Below, one piece after another: positions 52,755 through 61,833 of a stretch of 64,000 nt of DNA (position 1 is the stretch's first letter; each line of letters begins with the position of its first letter). Under the pieces are notes generated by a model. It saw only the letters and a program-made list of their open reading frames with translations, did not search any database and was not told where the DNA came from. The stretch covers positions 62,001-126,000 of the forward strand of contig NC_016620.1 of the NCBI RefSeq assembly GCF_000210915.2. Direction: 5' to 3'. Origin of the DNA: Halobacteriovorax marinus SJ. Its GTDB lineage: Bacteria; Bdellovibrionota; Bacteriovoracia; Bacteriovoracales; Bacteriovoracaceae. A program made the translations under genes and the position numbers.

Positions 52755-53927
52755 GTGAGAGAAATTTCATTGAGAGAAGCTGCAGCTAGGCAGCTTTCTC
52801 AGTATTGTAGTTCTTTTTACGAAAGAGATATAGAAACAAGTATTCGTTCGTTTACTCCAGGGGAGTGGGTGATAGTAAAAGGTAAAAAGAGAGAGTTTAT
52901 AGGCTTTATTAATCCATTGGTGACACAGGGGCCTTGCTTGAGAGTTGTCTGTGAGAAGAACTCTGAAAGAACGCCTTTGGAGATAGTCGAATACCTTTTA
53001 TCAAAATCTCTAGCAAAGAGATCTAAGTATATAGATTATAAAAATTACCGTCTCTGTTATGGTGATTCAGACTTTCTACCAGGCTTAATTGTAGACGTTT
53101 TTCAAAATTATGTATTAATACAAATTAATACGGCTGGTTTAGATAAGTATAGATTAGAGATTAAAGATTTCTTGATTAAGAGCTATCCATCAAAAAAGGT
53201 CGTGCTCTTTGACAAGGCAGAATATCGAAAAAATGAGCTTTTGCCTGAGTATGAAGTTGAAGAAATTTCTGATGTAGAAATCCTGGAGAATGATTTTAAG
53301 TATTCTGTTTCAGCAAAAACTATTCAAAAAGTTGGGTACTACTTTGATCATAGAGAAAATCGACTTAAGCTAGAAAACTTCTTGAAGAGAATTGAATCCC
53401 TCGAAAGTGGTGTAGATTTGTTTTCATATGTGGGGAGCTGGGGGCTTCACCTCTTGAGAGGTGGAGTTGGAAAAGTTGAGTTTGTTGATCAGGCAGACAT
53501 GCAGACGAATATAGAAAATAATTTAAAGTTAAATAATTTTGAAGGCCGTGGTTCATTTACACGCTCTGATGTTTTCTCATATCTTGAACAATGCCTTCAA
53601 AATAATAATAAGTTTGATATAATAGTTAGTGATCCTCCAGCGTTTAGTAAGAGTGAGCGAAATGTGAAGAAAGCTCTTGGCGGTTATGAGAAGCTACATA
53701 CAAAGGCTCTAAAAGTCATAAAGGACAATGGTTATTATATCGCTGCAAGCTGTACTCACGGTGTTTCCCTCGAGGACTTAGATAGGACTGTATCTAACGC
53801 ATCTTTAAATGTTGGAAAAACTTTGAGTTTATTAGACATTGGTGTTCAAGGATTTGACCACCCTTTCGAAAGTTTAAAAAGTAAAGCATTCTATATTAAG
53901 TATTTATTATATCAGGTTTGTGAATAA
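52755..53927 (+). CDS. RlmI-like class I rRNA methyltransferase
   Basis: The N-terminal part has a PUA-like segment (TPGEWVIVKGKKREFIGFI). An RFM-type linker follows (GDSDFLPGLIVDVF), then KVGYYFDHRENR and the Rossmann domain with VDLFSYVGSWGLHL. The catalytic motif is IVSDPPAFSKSE and IAASCTHGVS carries the active-site cysteine region. RlmI makes m5C1962 in 23S rRNA, and this family includes RlmI and RlmK/L-type relatives. At 390 residues the size matches RlmI. The start is GTG with AGAGGAT upstream. It sits 7 bp after the giant lipoprotein gene and 8 bp before moxR. Confidence 0.85.
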   Translation: MREISLREAAARQLSQYCSSFYERDIETSIRSFTPGEWVIVKGKKREFIGFINPLVTQGPCLRVVCEKNSERTPLEIVEYLLSKSLAKRSKYIDYKNYRLCYGDSDFLPGLIVDVFQNYVLIQINTAGLDKYRLEIKDFLIKSYPSKKVVLFDKAEYRKNELLPEYEVEEISDVEILENDFKYSVSAKTIQKVGYYFDHRENRLKLENFLKRIESLESGVDLFSYVGSWGLHLLRGGVGKVEFVDQADMQTNIENNLKLNNFEGRGSFTRSDVFSYLEQCLQNNNKFDIIVSDPPAFSKSERNVKKALGGYEKLHTKALKVIKDNGYYIAASCTHGVSLEDLDRTVSNASLNVGKTLSLLDIGVQGFDHPFESLKSKAFYIKYLLYQVCE

Positions 53928-53935
53928 GGACGTTT

Positions 53936-54883
53936 ATGAGCGCAATTAGAGAAAAAGCAATTAACGCTTTGGCGGAAGCAAAAAAAGTAATCTACGGTCA
54001 AGATAAAATGCTTGATTCAATCTTGGCTGCATTAGTCTGTGAAGGCCACTTATTAATAGAAGGTATGCCTGGACTAGGGAAAACAATGAGTGTCTCAACA
54101 ATGAGTAAACTCTGTGATCTATCGTATAAGAGAATTCAGTTTACACCAGACTTATTGCCATCCGATTTAATAGGGACAATGATTTATTCCCAACAGAAAG
54201 AAGAATTTTCAACTAAGTTTGGGCCAATTTTTACACAGCTACTACTCGCTGATGAGATAAATAGATCACCTGCTAAGGTTCAGGCTGCACTCTTAGAGGC
54301 CATGGCCGAAAAGCAAGTTACTATTGGTGATAATACCCATAAACTTTCAAGTCCGTTTGTCGTTCTAGCGACTCAGAACCCAATAGACCAAGAGGGGACT
54401 TATCAATTACCAGAGGCACAGCTAGATAGATTTATGATGAAGCTAGAGGTGGATTACCCTGACTTTGAAGCTGAGAAAAGCATCTTGGGACAGAAAGGTA
54501 ACTTCTTGGATGATATCGAGTCAGTGCTTACAACTGATGATATTCTCGCTATGAAAGAAGAAGTTGAATCAATTTATATTGATGAAAAGATAAAAGATCT
54601 CATCGTAAAAATAGTTCATTCAACTAGGCCAAGCAGCGATTGTTTTGACAAGAGATTTGAAGGAGCAATCTTGGCTGGAGCATCACCAAGGGCCTGTATC
54701 TGGTTATTTAAAATTAGTAAGTTTATAGCTTATATGGATAATAAGGACTTTGTCTCTCCAAGTCATGTTATGGAGATTGTTTCAGGAGTTCTTGGACATA
54801 GATTAATTCTAACATATGAAGCATCGATCGATAATCTGAAAGGAACAGATATCGCAAAGAGAATAGCTGAAAAGTTGATCTAA
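53936..54883 (+). CDS. MoxR-family AAA+ ATPase
   Basis: MoxR ATPases are chaperone-like and work with von Willebrand factor A (VWA) proteins. Walker A is GMPGLGKT (about residues 44-51), the segment RIQFTPDLLPSDLIGT is family-typical, Walker B is LLLADEINRSPAK, and ATQNPIDQEGTYQLPEAQLDRF is the sensor region. At 315 residues it is normal. It opens a run of six genes overlapping by 1-4 bp that has the moxR-DUF58-BatA-BatB-BatD order. The stop overlaps the next start as TAATG. Confidence 0.95.
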   Translation: MSAIREKAINALAEAKKVIYGQDKMLDSILAALVCEGHLLIEGMPGLGKTMSVSTMSKLCDLSYKRIQFTPDLLPSDLIGTMIYSQQKEEFSTKFGPIFTQLLLADEINRSPAKVQAALLEAMAEKQVTIGDNTHKLSSPFVVLATQNPIDQEGTYQLPEAQLDRFMMKLEVDYPDFEAEKSILGQKGNFLDDIESVLTTDDILAMKEEVESIYIDEKIKDLIVKIVHSTRPSSDCFDKRFEGAILAGASPRACIWLFKISKFIAYMDNKDFVSPSHVMEIVSGVLGHRLILTYEASIDNLKGTDIAKRIAEKLI

Positions 54884-55725
54884 TGAATTTAAAGAATGTA
54901 AGAGAGATTGTAGGAAGCATTAAGAGTTCTTTGTTTAAGAATTCGAATGGCTTTTCTATTGGAATGCTTAAGTCACACTTTAAGGGGAGCGGACTTCAGT
55001 TCAAAGAACATATGGTTTACTCTCATGGGGATGATATCAGATTTATTGATTGGAATCTGACAGCTAAAACTCAAAATACATTTGTAAAAACATTTGAAGA
55101 AGAAAGAAATGTTGAGATCGTGGTGGTGCTAGATTTATCTGCATCTATGTTTTTGGGATATAAAGGCATTTCCAAATTACAAGCGGCTATTGAGATATGT
55201 TGCTTGTTATTCTTACTTTCTAGTGAAACCAATGACTATGTTCAAGTGTTAATCTTGGGGGATAGCTTAACTTCCCTACCTAAAGCCAGCGGAGAAAAAG
55301 GGATAGCATTATTGGTTTCAAAGCTAGAAGAAATGAGTGTGCTCAATGATAGTGGGAAAGTAAATATTAATTATCCTTACGATTTTGAGATTAAAGATAG
55401 TGTGGATAAAGAAAAAGCGCTTAAGTATTTAAAGAGAAATAAGGAAGTAGTTATTCTTTCCGATTTCATAAACTTTCTTGATGCAGAACAGATGAAGAAG
55501 ATAGCATTTCGAAAACATGTTCATTGCTTTAGAATAGTTGGCCCATTAGATGAGGCTCAAAAGCAAAATTATAGCCTTTTTACTAAAAACTCCGACGGTA
55601 GTGGGGTTTTGGCGGAAGTACAGAAAAAGAAGGTTGAAGATATTGAAGATATTCTTGGAAAAAGAGTAAAGAAATTGAATGTTAAAGATAGATACTTAGA
55701 GAGTTTCATAAAGGAGATGATGTGA
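54883..55725 (+). CDS. DUF58-family protein
   Basis: The DUF58 core is clear: HMVYSHGDDIRFIDWNLTAKTQ, then VKTFEEERNVEIVVVLDLSASMFLG. The last segment is a degenerate VWA metal site (DLSAS). DUF58 proteins regularly follow MoxR and are thought to be its substrates or partners. No membrane helix is obvious in this 280-residue protein, so it is probably cytoplasmic. It overlaps moxR by 1 bp and the next gene by 4 bp. Confidence 0.92.
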   Translation: MNLKNVREIVGSIKSSLFKNSNGFSIGMLKSHFKGSGLQFKEHMVYSHGDDIRFIDWNLTAKTQNTFVKTFEEERNVEIVVVLDLSASMFLGYKGISKLQAAIEICCLLFLLSSETNDYVQVLILGDSLTSLPKASGEKGIALLVSKLEEMSVLNDSGKVNINYPYDFEIKDSVDKEKALKYLKRNKEVVILSDFINFLDAEQMKKIAFRKHVHCFRIVGPLDEAQKQNYSLFTKNSDGSGVLAEVQKKKVEDIEDILGKRVKKLNVKDRYLESFIKEMM

Positions 55726-56489
55726 GGTTAATCGTCTTATTGTGTACCTTCTTAATAAGTTACTCAGTATTTTCTTATGAAGTTAAAGGAATATTAAAAA
55801 ACCTTGATCATAGCAATACAATACTTGAGGGCGAGAGCTTCAATGCTCAAATCAATATTTGGCCTATGGTCGAAGAAAACTTGAACAATGTTAAAGATGT
55901 ACTTGTTGGAAAAACATTTCTAGATCATTTCTATATAGCCTCAGTTTCAAATATTAAATTTTCTGAGAATAATTCAGATGTAATTATTGTCTATGCCAAA
56001 CTGGTCTTAACTACTGCATATCAAAACAAGAGTGTGTTTATCTGGACTTATAAAAGTCTTACTATTCCTTTTGAAATTGAAAATATTAATCCAGTAAAAA
56101 ACGATCTAGAGAAAGACTTTATAATACTCTCTCAGGAATCGGGAGGCGACAAACTTAAGAGAATGTGGCCATACATAGTAATCGCACTCGTTGTCATTAT
56201 TGTTATTACACCTTTAGCTATTCGCTATAGGAAGTTGAGAATTCTAAAAATGGAAAGACAGAGAGTAATTCTTTCTTGGAGAGAGAGATTTAAGAATGCT
56301 CAAACACGTACAGATATTGAGAATATTTATAAAACACGTGATGAATGGTTAAAGTTGATAGGAGGGGAAACGCCACCTATTCTTGAGTTTTTTCAAAAAC
56401 TTGATTTAATTCAATATAAGAAAGAGTGGAGTGATATTGAAGAACATCAGGTTATGGAAGCTTATGATGATATAAGAGGAATATTTTGA
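55722..56489 (+). CDS. Membrane protein of the Bat operon (DUF4381/BatD-like position)
   Basis: An N-terminal signal peptide (residues 1-18, ending SVFS) is followed by a periplasmic beta-rich stretch. One membrane helix (about 148-166) and a basic cytoplasmic tail with KMERQRVILSWRERF complete the product. In related Bat operons a protein of this layout sits between DUF58 and BatA. Sequence motifs are too weak for a firm family name. The GTG start overlaps the DUF58 stop by 4 bp, and its stop overlaps batA by 4 bp. Confidence 0.7.
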   Translation: MRLIVLLCTFLISYSVFSYEVKGILKNLDHSNTILEGESFNAQINIWPMVEENLNNVKDVLVGKTFLDHFYIASVSNIKFSENNSDVIIVYAKLVLTTAYQNKSVFIWTYKSLTIPFEIENINPVKNDLEKDFIILSQESGGDKLKRMWPYIVIALVVIIVITPLAIRYRKLRILKMERQRVILSWRERFKNAQTRTDIENIYKTRDEWLKLIGGETPPILEFFQKLDLIQYKKEWSDIEEHQVMEAYDDIRGIF

Positions 56490-57475
56490 AAGAAATTGAA
56501 TTTGCTACATTATATAATTCTCTTTGGGGTGTTTTGGGGTTAATTGTTTGGACTCTATCCTTCTATTATATTTTCAAGAAACCAGAATTACTCCTACCAG
56601 CTTCGATGGTTAAGAATTCTAACTCGGCAAAAAGACTTCTTGTCTGGCTAGTTGGTGCTGTAGGTTGGTTACTTATTGCTTATTCTCTGACCCAACCAAG
56701 AAGTCCACAAGGTTTTGCAAAAAATAAGATAGAAGTGAACGATATTTTCTTTGTAATAGATGTCTCTAGATCAATGTTGGCAGACGATTTTCGACCAAAT
56801 CGACTTGAAGTAGCTAAAGATAAGATCTCTGATTTCGTTGCTCTAAGGCCAACTGATCGTATTGGGCTAATAATGTTCTCAGAGAGAGCATTTACACTTC
56901 TTCCTTTAAGTACTGACTTAAAATTGATTAAACAAATGGTTGGAGAAATAAATGTAGGAGGAATGCTGGGTAGTGGTACTAATATCGGTGATGCTCTAGG
57001 GTTGGCTGTTGCAAGAGGTGCTCAATCTCTGGCCAAGAATAAAGTAATTATTCTACTTACAGATGGCGTTAGTAATGTAGGATTTCTAACTCCTATCCAA
57101 GCAGCAGAAGAGGCAAAGAAGCAAGGTATAAAAGTATATACTATTGGAATAGGCGGAAGGGGAGATGCAAAGATTCCATATGGTAAAAATATATTTGGTC
57201 GACAGCGCTATCAGAATATACCTGGCGGATCTATAGATTTTAAAACATTGAAAGAGATCGCAGATAAGACAAATGGTCAAACCTTTGAGGCGCAAGATGA
57301 AAAAGCCCTTGCTGAGGTATTGAGTGAGATTGAAAAATTGGAGAAATCTGAGATCGATTCGAGTGCTAAGATAATTTATAAAGAACTCTATCTTCGCTTC
57401 TTAGTTCCGGGAGTTATTGCAATACTCTTGGCAGCTGTCTCTAGAAAGTATCTCTTAAAAGAGGGGGGAGTATGA
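56486..57475 (+). CDS. batA: BatA-like VWA-domain membrane protein
   Basis: Two hydrophobic helices near the N terminus (about residues 12-29 and 49-65) are followed by a VWA domain with an intact metal-ion site (IDVSRSMLADDF, then GSGTNIGDAL and LLTDGVSN). One C-terminal membrane helix lies at about 300-317. This is the standard BatA topology with the VWA domain between membrane helices. The start is TTG, overlapping the previous stop as TTGA. Bat proteins have been linked to stress or aerotolerance in Bacteroides and Leptospira, but their function here is unknown. Confidence 0.88.
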   Translation: MKEIEFATLYNSLWGVLGLIVWTLSFYYIFKKPELLLPASMVKNSNSAKRLLVWLVGAVGWLLIAYSLTQPRSPQGFAKNKIEVNDIFFVIDVSRSMLADDFRPNRLEVAKDKISDFVALRPTDRIGLIMFSERAFTLLPLSTDLKLIKQMVGEINVGGMLGSGTNIGDALGLAVARGAQSLAKNKVIILLTDGVSNVGFLTPIQAAEEAKKQGIKVYTIGIGGRGDAKIPYGKNIFGRQRYQNIPGGSIDFKTLKEIADKTNGQTFEAQDEKALAEVLSEIEKLEKSEIDSSAKIIYKELYLRFLVPGVIAILLAAVSRKYLLKEGGV

Positions 57476-59259
57476 GTTTTGAATACCATCAATATCTTAT
57501 TTTCATGATCCCGGCCCTGATTATTTATTTTTATATCTATCGAAAGAATGACTTGAAATTCTATCGATGGGTTGAGGATCACTGGTTCTTTAAACAAACA
57601 TTTTCTAATAAAGTTAGTAGAGTGCTACTCTTTGTTGCGATGGCCACACTAGTCGTTGCTATGCTGGATCTTAGAGGGCCTGAAGAGAAAATAGATACAT
57701 CAATTCCAGATCAGAAAACGATTATTCTAATAGATAAGTCTGCAAGTATGTTGGTTGAAGATGTTAGACCAAATAGATTTAAAAAAGCTGTAATGATGGC
57801 GCGACATTTTGTAAAAAGAGCTGCCGGTCACCAAATATCTATTATCGTTTTTTCCGATACTCATAAGAGGGTGGTTCCTTTTACAGATGATATCGATCTC
57901 TTAGACTCTATATTGGGAGGGTTACTTGAATTAGATATTAATGTAGGTGGTTCAGAGCTTTCTATGGCGATGAAAGAAGCCACTAATTACTTTGCATTGG
58001 ACAATGAATATAAAGGTGGAAACTTACTTGTTTTCACTGATGGTGAAGAGCACGATAGTCTAGAGAACTTTAACTTAAGTGAAGATGTTAATCTTGCCGT
58101 TGTTGGAGTTGGTACATTAAATGGAGGGGCGATTCCGCTTAGAAGAAAAGGTGGAAGCTTCCTTGGATATAAGAAATTCAATGGTAAGGAGATCAACTCA
58201 AAGTTGAATGAAGTAAATATAAAGAGGTTTGTAAATAGAACGAAGAATTCAAAGTACTGGATATCGCTTTCCTATAGTTTGCCTACTGATGAAGTACTAG
58301 ACTTCTTTAGGGCAAAGTTTCAGGCCAAGCTAAGCAAAGGTCAGTCTAGAATAAGACCCGTTCTTGCAAAGTGGTTAGTTATACCAGCTGTAATCATTTA
58401 CTTTGTTTCGTATTTATTTTCATTGAGAAGATCTTTTACACCTCTTGCTCTGATTATTTTCTTTATAGCATATGGACCAAATTTGACGATGGCCGAGGAG
58501 AAAGTAAATCCAGCAGATATTAAGGCAGCACAATTACTTAATCAGATGAAAGATGGAACTTTAGATGAGAAGGCCAAGTTGAAAGTCGCAGAAGAATTAT
58601 TGAGGCTTAATAAGGCTAAAGAATCGAGTACCATTTATCAAGAGACGTTGAAGAATATTGATAATTATTCAAATGAAACGGTTTTAAACATGGGAACTAG
58701 CTTACTTAAGTCTGGTCAGGTTGGTGAGGCCTTAAGTCTTTTTGATAAATTGAAAGAGAAGAATCGGTTGAATGAACAAGAGCAAAAAATAGTAGAAAAT
58801 AATACATTGAGAGCAATTGTTCAGCAGAAACAAAAGAAACAACAGGAACAGCAAAAGAAAAAAGAAGAAGAAAATAAGAAGCAGGATAATAAAGATAAGA
58901 AGAAAGAAAATAAAGACAAGAATGAATCATCTGGAGACTCTGATCAGAAAAAGAACTCTAAAGATGGAAAATCCAAAGAAAATCAGAAACAAAATAAAAA
59001 GAAAGATGACAGTGATAAAGACAATGAAGATAAGAAAGATGAGAAAGATAAAAAGAAGAAAGATGAACAAGATAATAAGAATAGTGAACAAAAACCAAAG
59101 AATGTAAAAGATAAAGAAGAAGAGATTAAGAAAAAGAGAAAGATGGTGAAAGTTCCAGCTACTTTAAAGCAGTTAATGAACGATGATCGTGGATTACAGA
59201 AAAAGTTCTTAAAAACAAATATTGGTAAAGATGAAAGAACTGAAAAAAGAGATTGGTAA
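57472..59259 (+). CDS. batB: BatB-like VWA protein fused to TPR-like and Lys-rich tail (BatB/BatC)
   Basis: Two N-terminal helices are followed by a VWA domain (LIDKSASMLVED; GGSELSMAM; FTDGEEHDS). A membrane helix follows near residues 300-318. A TPR-like stretch (about 350-440: AKLKVAEELLRLNKAKESSTIY and following) then leads to a tail of about 120 residues made almost only of K, E, D, N, Q and S. Elsewhere the TPR part is a separate gene, batC, so this is a natural fusion. The tail must be intrinsically disordered. The overlapping minus- and plus-strand frames in this region are by-products of the biased composition. Confidence 0.87.
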   Translation: MSFEYHQYLIFMIPALIIYFYIYRKNDLKFYRWVEDHWFFKQTFSNKVSRVLLFVAMATLVVAMLDLRGPEEKIDTSIPDQKTIILIDKSASMLVEDVRPNRFKKAVMMARHFVKRAAGHQISIIVFSDTHKRVVPFTDDIDLLDSILGGLLELDINVGGSELSMAMKEATNYFALDNEYKGGNLLVFTDGEEHDSLENFNLSEDVNLAVVGVGTLNGGAIPLRRKGGSFLGYKKFNGKEINSKLNEVNIKRFVNRTKNSKYWISLSYSLPTDEVLDFFRAKFQAKLSKGQSRIRPVLAKWLVIPAVIIYFVSYLFSLRRSFTPLALIIFFIAYGPNLTMAEEKVNPADIKAAQLLNQMKDGTLDEKAKLKVAEELLRLNKAKESSTIYQETLKNIDNYSNETVLNMGTSLLKSGQVGEALSLFDKLKEKNRLNEQEQKIVENNTLRAIVQQKQKKQQEQQKKKEEENKKQDNKDKKKENKDKNESSGDSDQKKNSKDGKSKENQKQNKKKDDSDKDNEDKKDEKDKKKKDEQDNKNSEQKPKNVKDKEEEIKKKRKMVKVPATLKQLMNDDRGLQKKFLKTNIGKDERTEKRDW

Positions 59260-59260
59260 T

Positions 59261-60910
59261 ATGAAAAAGATATTAATATTTATATTCTTTATGATTTCAG
59301 CATTTACATTTGGCTCAGAAAAGGTTTCGGTATCGATGTCACCAGAGTCTCCAGTAATGAATGAGCCATTTGAATTAGTATTCAAAATAAAACTTCGTGG
59401 AGACGAGGAGCCATATATTTCCTTTGATCCAGGAGGAGCTTCTGTAACAGGAAGAAGCAACAGAGGCGTTTCGCTAAAAACAACAATCATTAATGGTAAG
59501 TTCACAACGCAAAAAGAAGTGACTTACGTCTATAATATTCTATCCACTCGTCGCGGAACTCTTTATATAAGAAATATAGAAGTTGATTTCGGAAATGGGC
59601 AAAAAGAGAAGCTTAAAGATTTAAGAATAAATGTACTTAGAGAGCCCCAGAGGCCAAAAGATATTTTTGTAATGGCGATTCCTTCAAAGGAGAAGGTTTA
59701 TGTCGGAGAGGGGTTTGATGTCAATTACTACTTATATCAAAGAGTTAATGTTATAGGGAGTGAACTTGAGAAGTACCCAACCCTTGGTGACTTTCTAAAA
59801 AGGTTCCATATGGTCAATGAGACGATAGAAACAGTTCGCTACAAAGGTGAGTTATATAGAAGGTCTCTAAAGTATTCAGCTAGACTTTTTGCTCAAAAGG
59901 CTGGAGTCGCAAAATTAGATCCACTAAGAATGAAGGTTCAATACACAACAGGTCGATCGAGAGGCTCTTTTGGTATTGGTCTTCAGTTTGGACAGATAAG
60001 AACACGAAGCTTTCAAAGTGAAAGAGTAGAAGTTGAAGTTATACCACTTCCAACTGAGAATGTTCCTCCTTACTTCACTGGGCTTGTTGGTGAGCATACC
60101 TTCACACTTCAATTTCCAAGAACAAAGTATGTTGTGAATGAGGCCATTGAGGCAAAACTAGAAGTTCAAGGCGTAGGGGCCTTAGAGGCTTTTGAAGCGC
60201 CTAAGTTACTTCGTCATAAAGATTTAGAAGAATTTGATACTAAGGGTGAATTACAGCCAATTAATAAACAAGTACAAAAGAAGACTTTTGACTACACTTA
60301 CTTGGCCAGAAGCTCTTTTAATATTGCTGCCCATTCAGAAAAAGTTGCATACTTTGATCCAGATAAGAAAGAGTATATTACTAAAGAGATTCAGATACCT
60401 GAGGTCTCTATTTCTGGAGGAGCCGTTAAAAGTAGTAGTTATACAAAGACTCCTATTGCTAATACAGGTGGAGGTCCAGCCGTTAACCCATCCATAAAAC
60501 AGTCTGTCGGACTAATAGGGGTTGCCCTCGGTAAGAATAGAGTGAGTGGGAAATTAATAAGTATTGTAAATATTGTTCTACTTATTTTAGTCATCGCTCT
60601 TTGTATTAGTGTTTTATATGTAAAGAAGGAGCTATCTGATAAGCTCGAGTTATCAAATCAGATTATAAAGAAAGTTTCCAAGGGAAATATCTCATTTTCA
60701 TTAATCTATTCCTTGCTCAATCTTCTTTCTGATGATTTAAATATGAGTGTAAAAGAGAAGATTATGAGCAGTAAGTTATCTGAGGCAGCTAAGAGCTACT
60801 TCTTGAGTCTTTTCGAATCTCTAGAGAGAGGAACGTTTAATAACGAAGCTATAAATAGTAAGAGTGTTAATAAGAAGTATTTAAGAGAGCTACAGCAGCT
60901 ATTGAGATAA
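59261..60910 (+). CDS. batD: BatD-like protein
   Basis: This is the large periplasmic beta-rich member of the Bat operon. The start at 59261 gives a clear signal peptide (MKKILIFIFFMISAFTFGSE). An upstream in-frame ATG at 59222 inside batB would bury it. SPESPVMNEPFELVFKI opens the BatD domain, and KVYVGEGFDVNYYLYQR repeats the pattern mid-protein. A single membrane helix (about 444-463) and a cytoplasmic helical tail close it. The length of 549 residues is typical. It ends with a TAATG overlap with ribF. Confidence 0.87.
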   Translation: MKKILIFIFFMISAFTFGSEKVSVSMSPESPVMNEPFELVFKIKLRGDEEPYISFDPGGASVTGRSNRGVSLKTTIINGKFTTQKEVTYVYNILSTRRGTLYIRNIEVDFGNGQKEKLKDLRINVLREPQRPKDIFVMAIPSKEKVYVGEGFDVNYYLYQRVNVIGSELEKYPTLGDFLKRFHMVNETIETVRYKGELYRRSLKYSARLFAQKAGVAKLDPLRMKVQYTTGRSRGSFGIGLQFGQIRTRSFQSERVEVEVIPLPTENVPPYFTGLVGEHTFTLQFPRTKYVVNEAIEAKLEVQGVGALEAFEAPKLLRHKDLEEFDTKGELQPINKQVQKKTFDYTYLARSSFNIAAHSEKVAYFDPDKKEYITKEIQIPEVSISGGAVKSSSYTKTPIANTGGGPAVNPSIKQSVGLIGVALGKNRVSGKLISIVNIVLLILVIALCISVLYVKKELSDKLELSNQIIKKVSKGNISFSLIYSLLNLLSDDLNMSVKEKIMSSKLSEAAKSYFLSLFESLERGTFNNEAINSKSVNKKYLRELQQLLR

Positions 60911-61833
60911 TGAAGAAAATACAAAGTCTTAATGAAATTGAAAATAAAAGGTTTGCAGTTACAATTGGAAACTTTGATGGTGTTCATGTTGGGCACCAGT
61001 CTATTATTAAAGAGATTAAGGAGGTTTGCTCCCAAGAAGATTTAGCCTTTGTCTTAATCTCTTTTAATCCCCATCCATTAAGAATTTTAAATCCAAAAGA
61101 GAACTTTTTAATTAATACATATGATGAAAAAGAGGTCTTAATTTCAGAGTTGGGAGTTGATTACTTTTTAGAAATTCCTTTTGATAGAGACCTTTCTACA
61201 ATGGAGCCGAGCCTCTTTTTAGATAACTATATTTTGGTAAATAAAAATATTCATTCTCTTTATATGGGACATGACTTTGCTTTTGGTGCCAATAAGGCCG
61301 GTAACTTTATTTTTGCTAAAGACTACTGTAAGGGTGTCAATGTTGAAAAGATGAAAAGGTTTAATCCTAATGAGGAGACCGTTTCATCATCAGTTGTCCG
61401 AAAGTTAATTGAAAGCGGGGATGTTGATAAAGTAAGAGATCTTCTTGGAAGAAATTTCTTCTTAACGGGAAATATCGTTAAGGGTGCTGGAAGAGGAAAA
61501 CAGATCGGCTTCCCGACAGCAAATATATCTTATAACTCTGAAAGAATAACTCCTAAGGTAGGAGTTTATATTACGACTGTAGAGATAAGAGGGATGGTTT
61601 ATTTCTCTATAACCAATATCGGATTTAATCCTACGTTTGTAGATGAGGGAAAGAAAACGGTTGAAACAAATATTTTTGACTTTGATGAGGATATTTATGG
61701 AGAAGACCTTAAGGTCTCATTCATAAAAAGAATTCGAGATGAGAAGAAATTCAATAGTGTGAACGAGCTCGTAGATCAAATTAAAAGTGATGTAGACGAG
61801 GCCAAAAAATACTTTAAAGAAGAGTCATGTTAA
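60910..61833 (+). CDS. ribF: Bifunctional riboflavin kinase / FAD synthetase
   Basis: RibF converts riboflavin to FMN and FMN to FAD. The N-terminal adenylyltransferase shows GNFDGVHVGHQSII, LISFNPHP, and MGHDFAFGANKAGN. The C-terminal flavokinase domain shows GAGRGKQIGFPTANI, and GVYITTVEIRG followed by TNIGFNPTF. At 307 residues the length is normal. It overlaps batD by 1 bp and the aroE-like gene by 7 bp, so it is the tail of the same plus-strand unit. Confidence 0.95.
   Translation: MKKIQSLNEIENKRFAVTIGNFDGVHVGHQSIIKEIKEVCSQEDLAFVLISFNPHPLRILNPKENFLINTYDEKEVLISELGVDYFLEIPFDRDLSTMEPSLFLDNYILVNKNIHSLYMGHDFAFGANKAGNFIFAKDYCKGVNVEKMKRFNPNEETVSSSVVRKLIESGDVDKVRDLLGRNFFLTGNIVKGAGRGKQIGFPTANISYNSERITPKVGVYITTVEIRGMVYFSITNIGFNPTFVDEGKKTVETNIFDFDEDIYGEDLKVSFIKRIRDEKKFNSVNELVDQIKSDVDEAKKYFKEESC

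Noticed and set aside
58817-59107. 96-residue K/R/N-rich frame inside batB.
   Set aside because: It is produced by the purine-rich repeat composition of the batB tail in another frame; no separate start signal.
58800-59160. Possible frameshift or sequencing artefact in the lysine-rich end of batB.
   Set aside because: The frame stays open and ends just before batD with normal spacing; the segment is compositionally biased but consistent.
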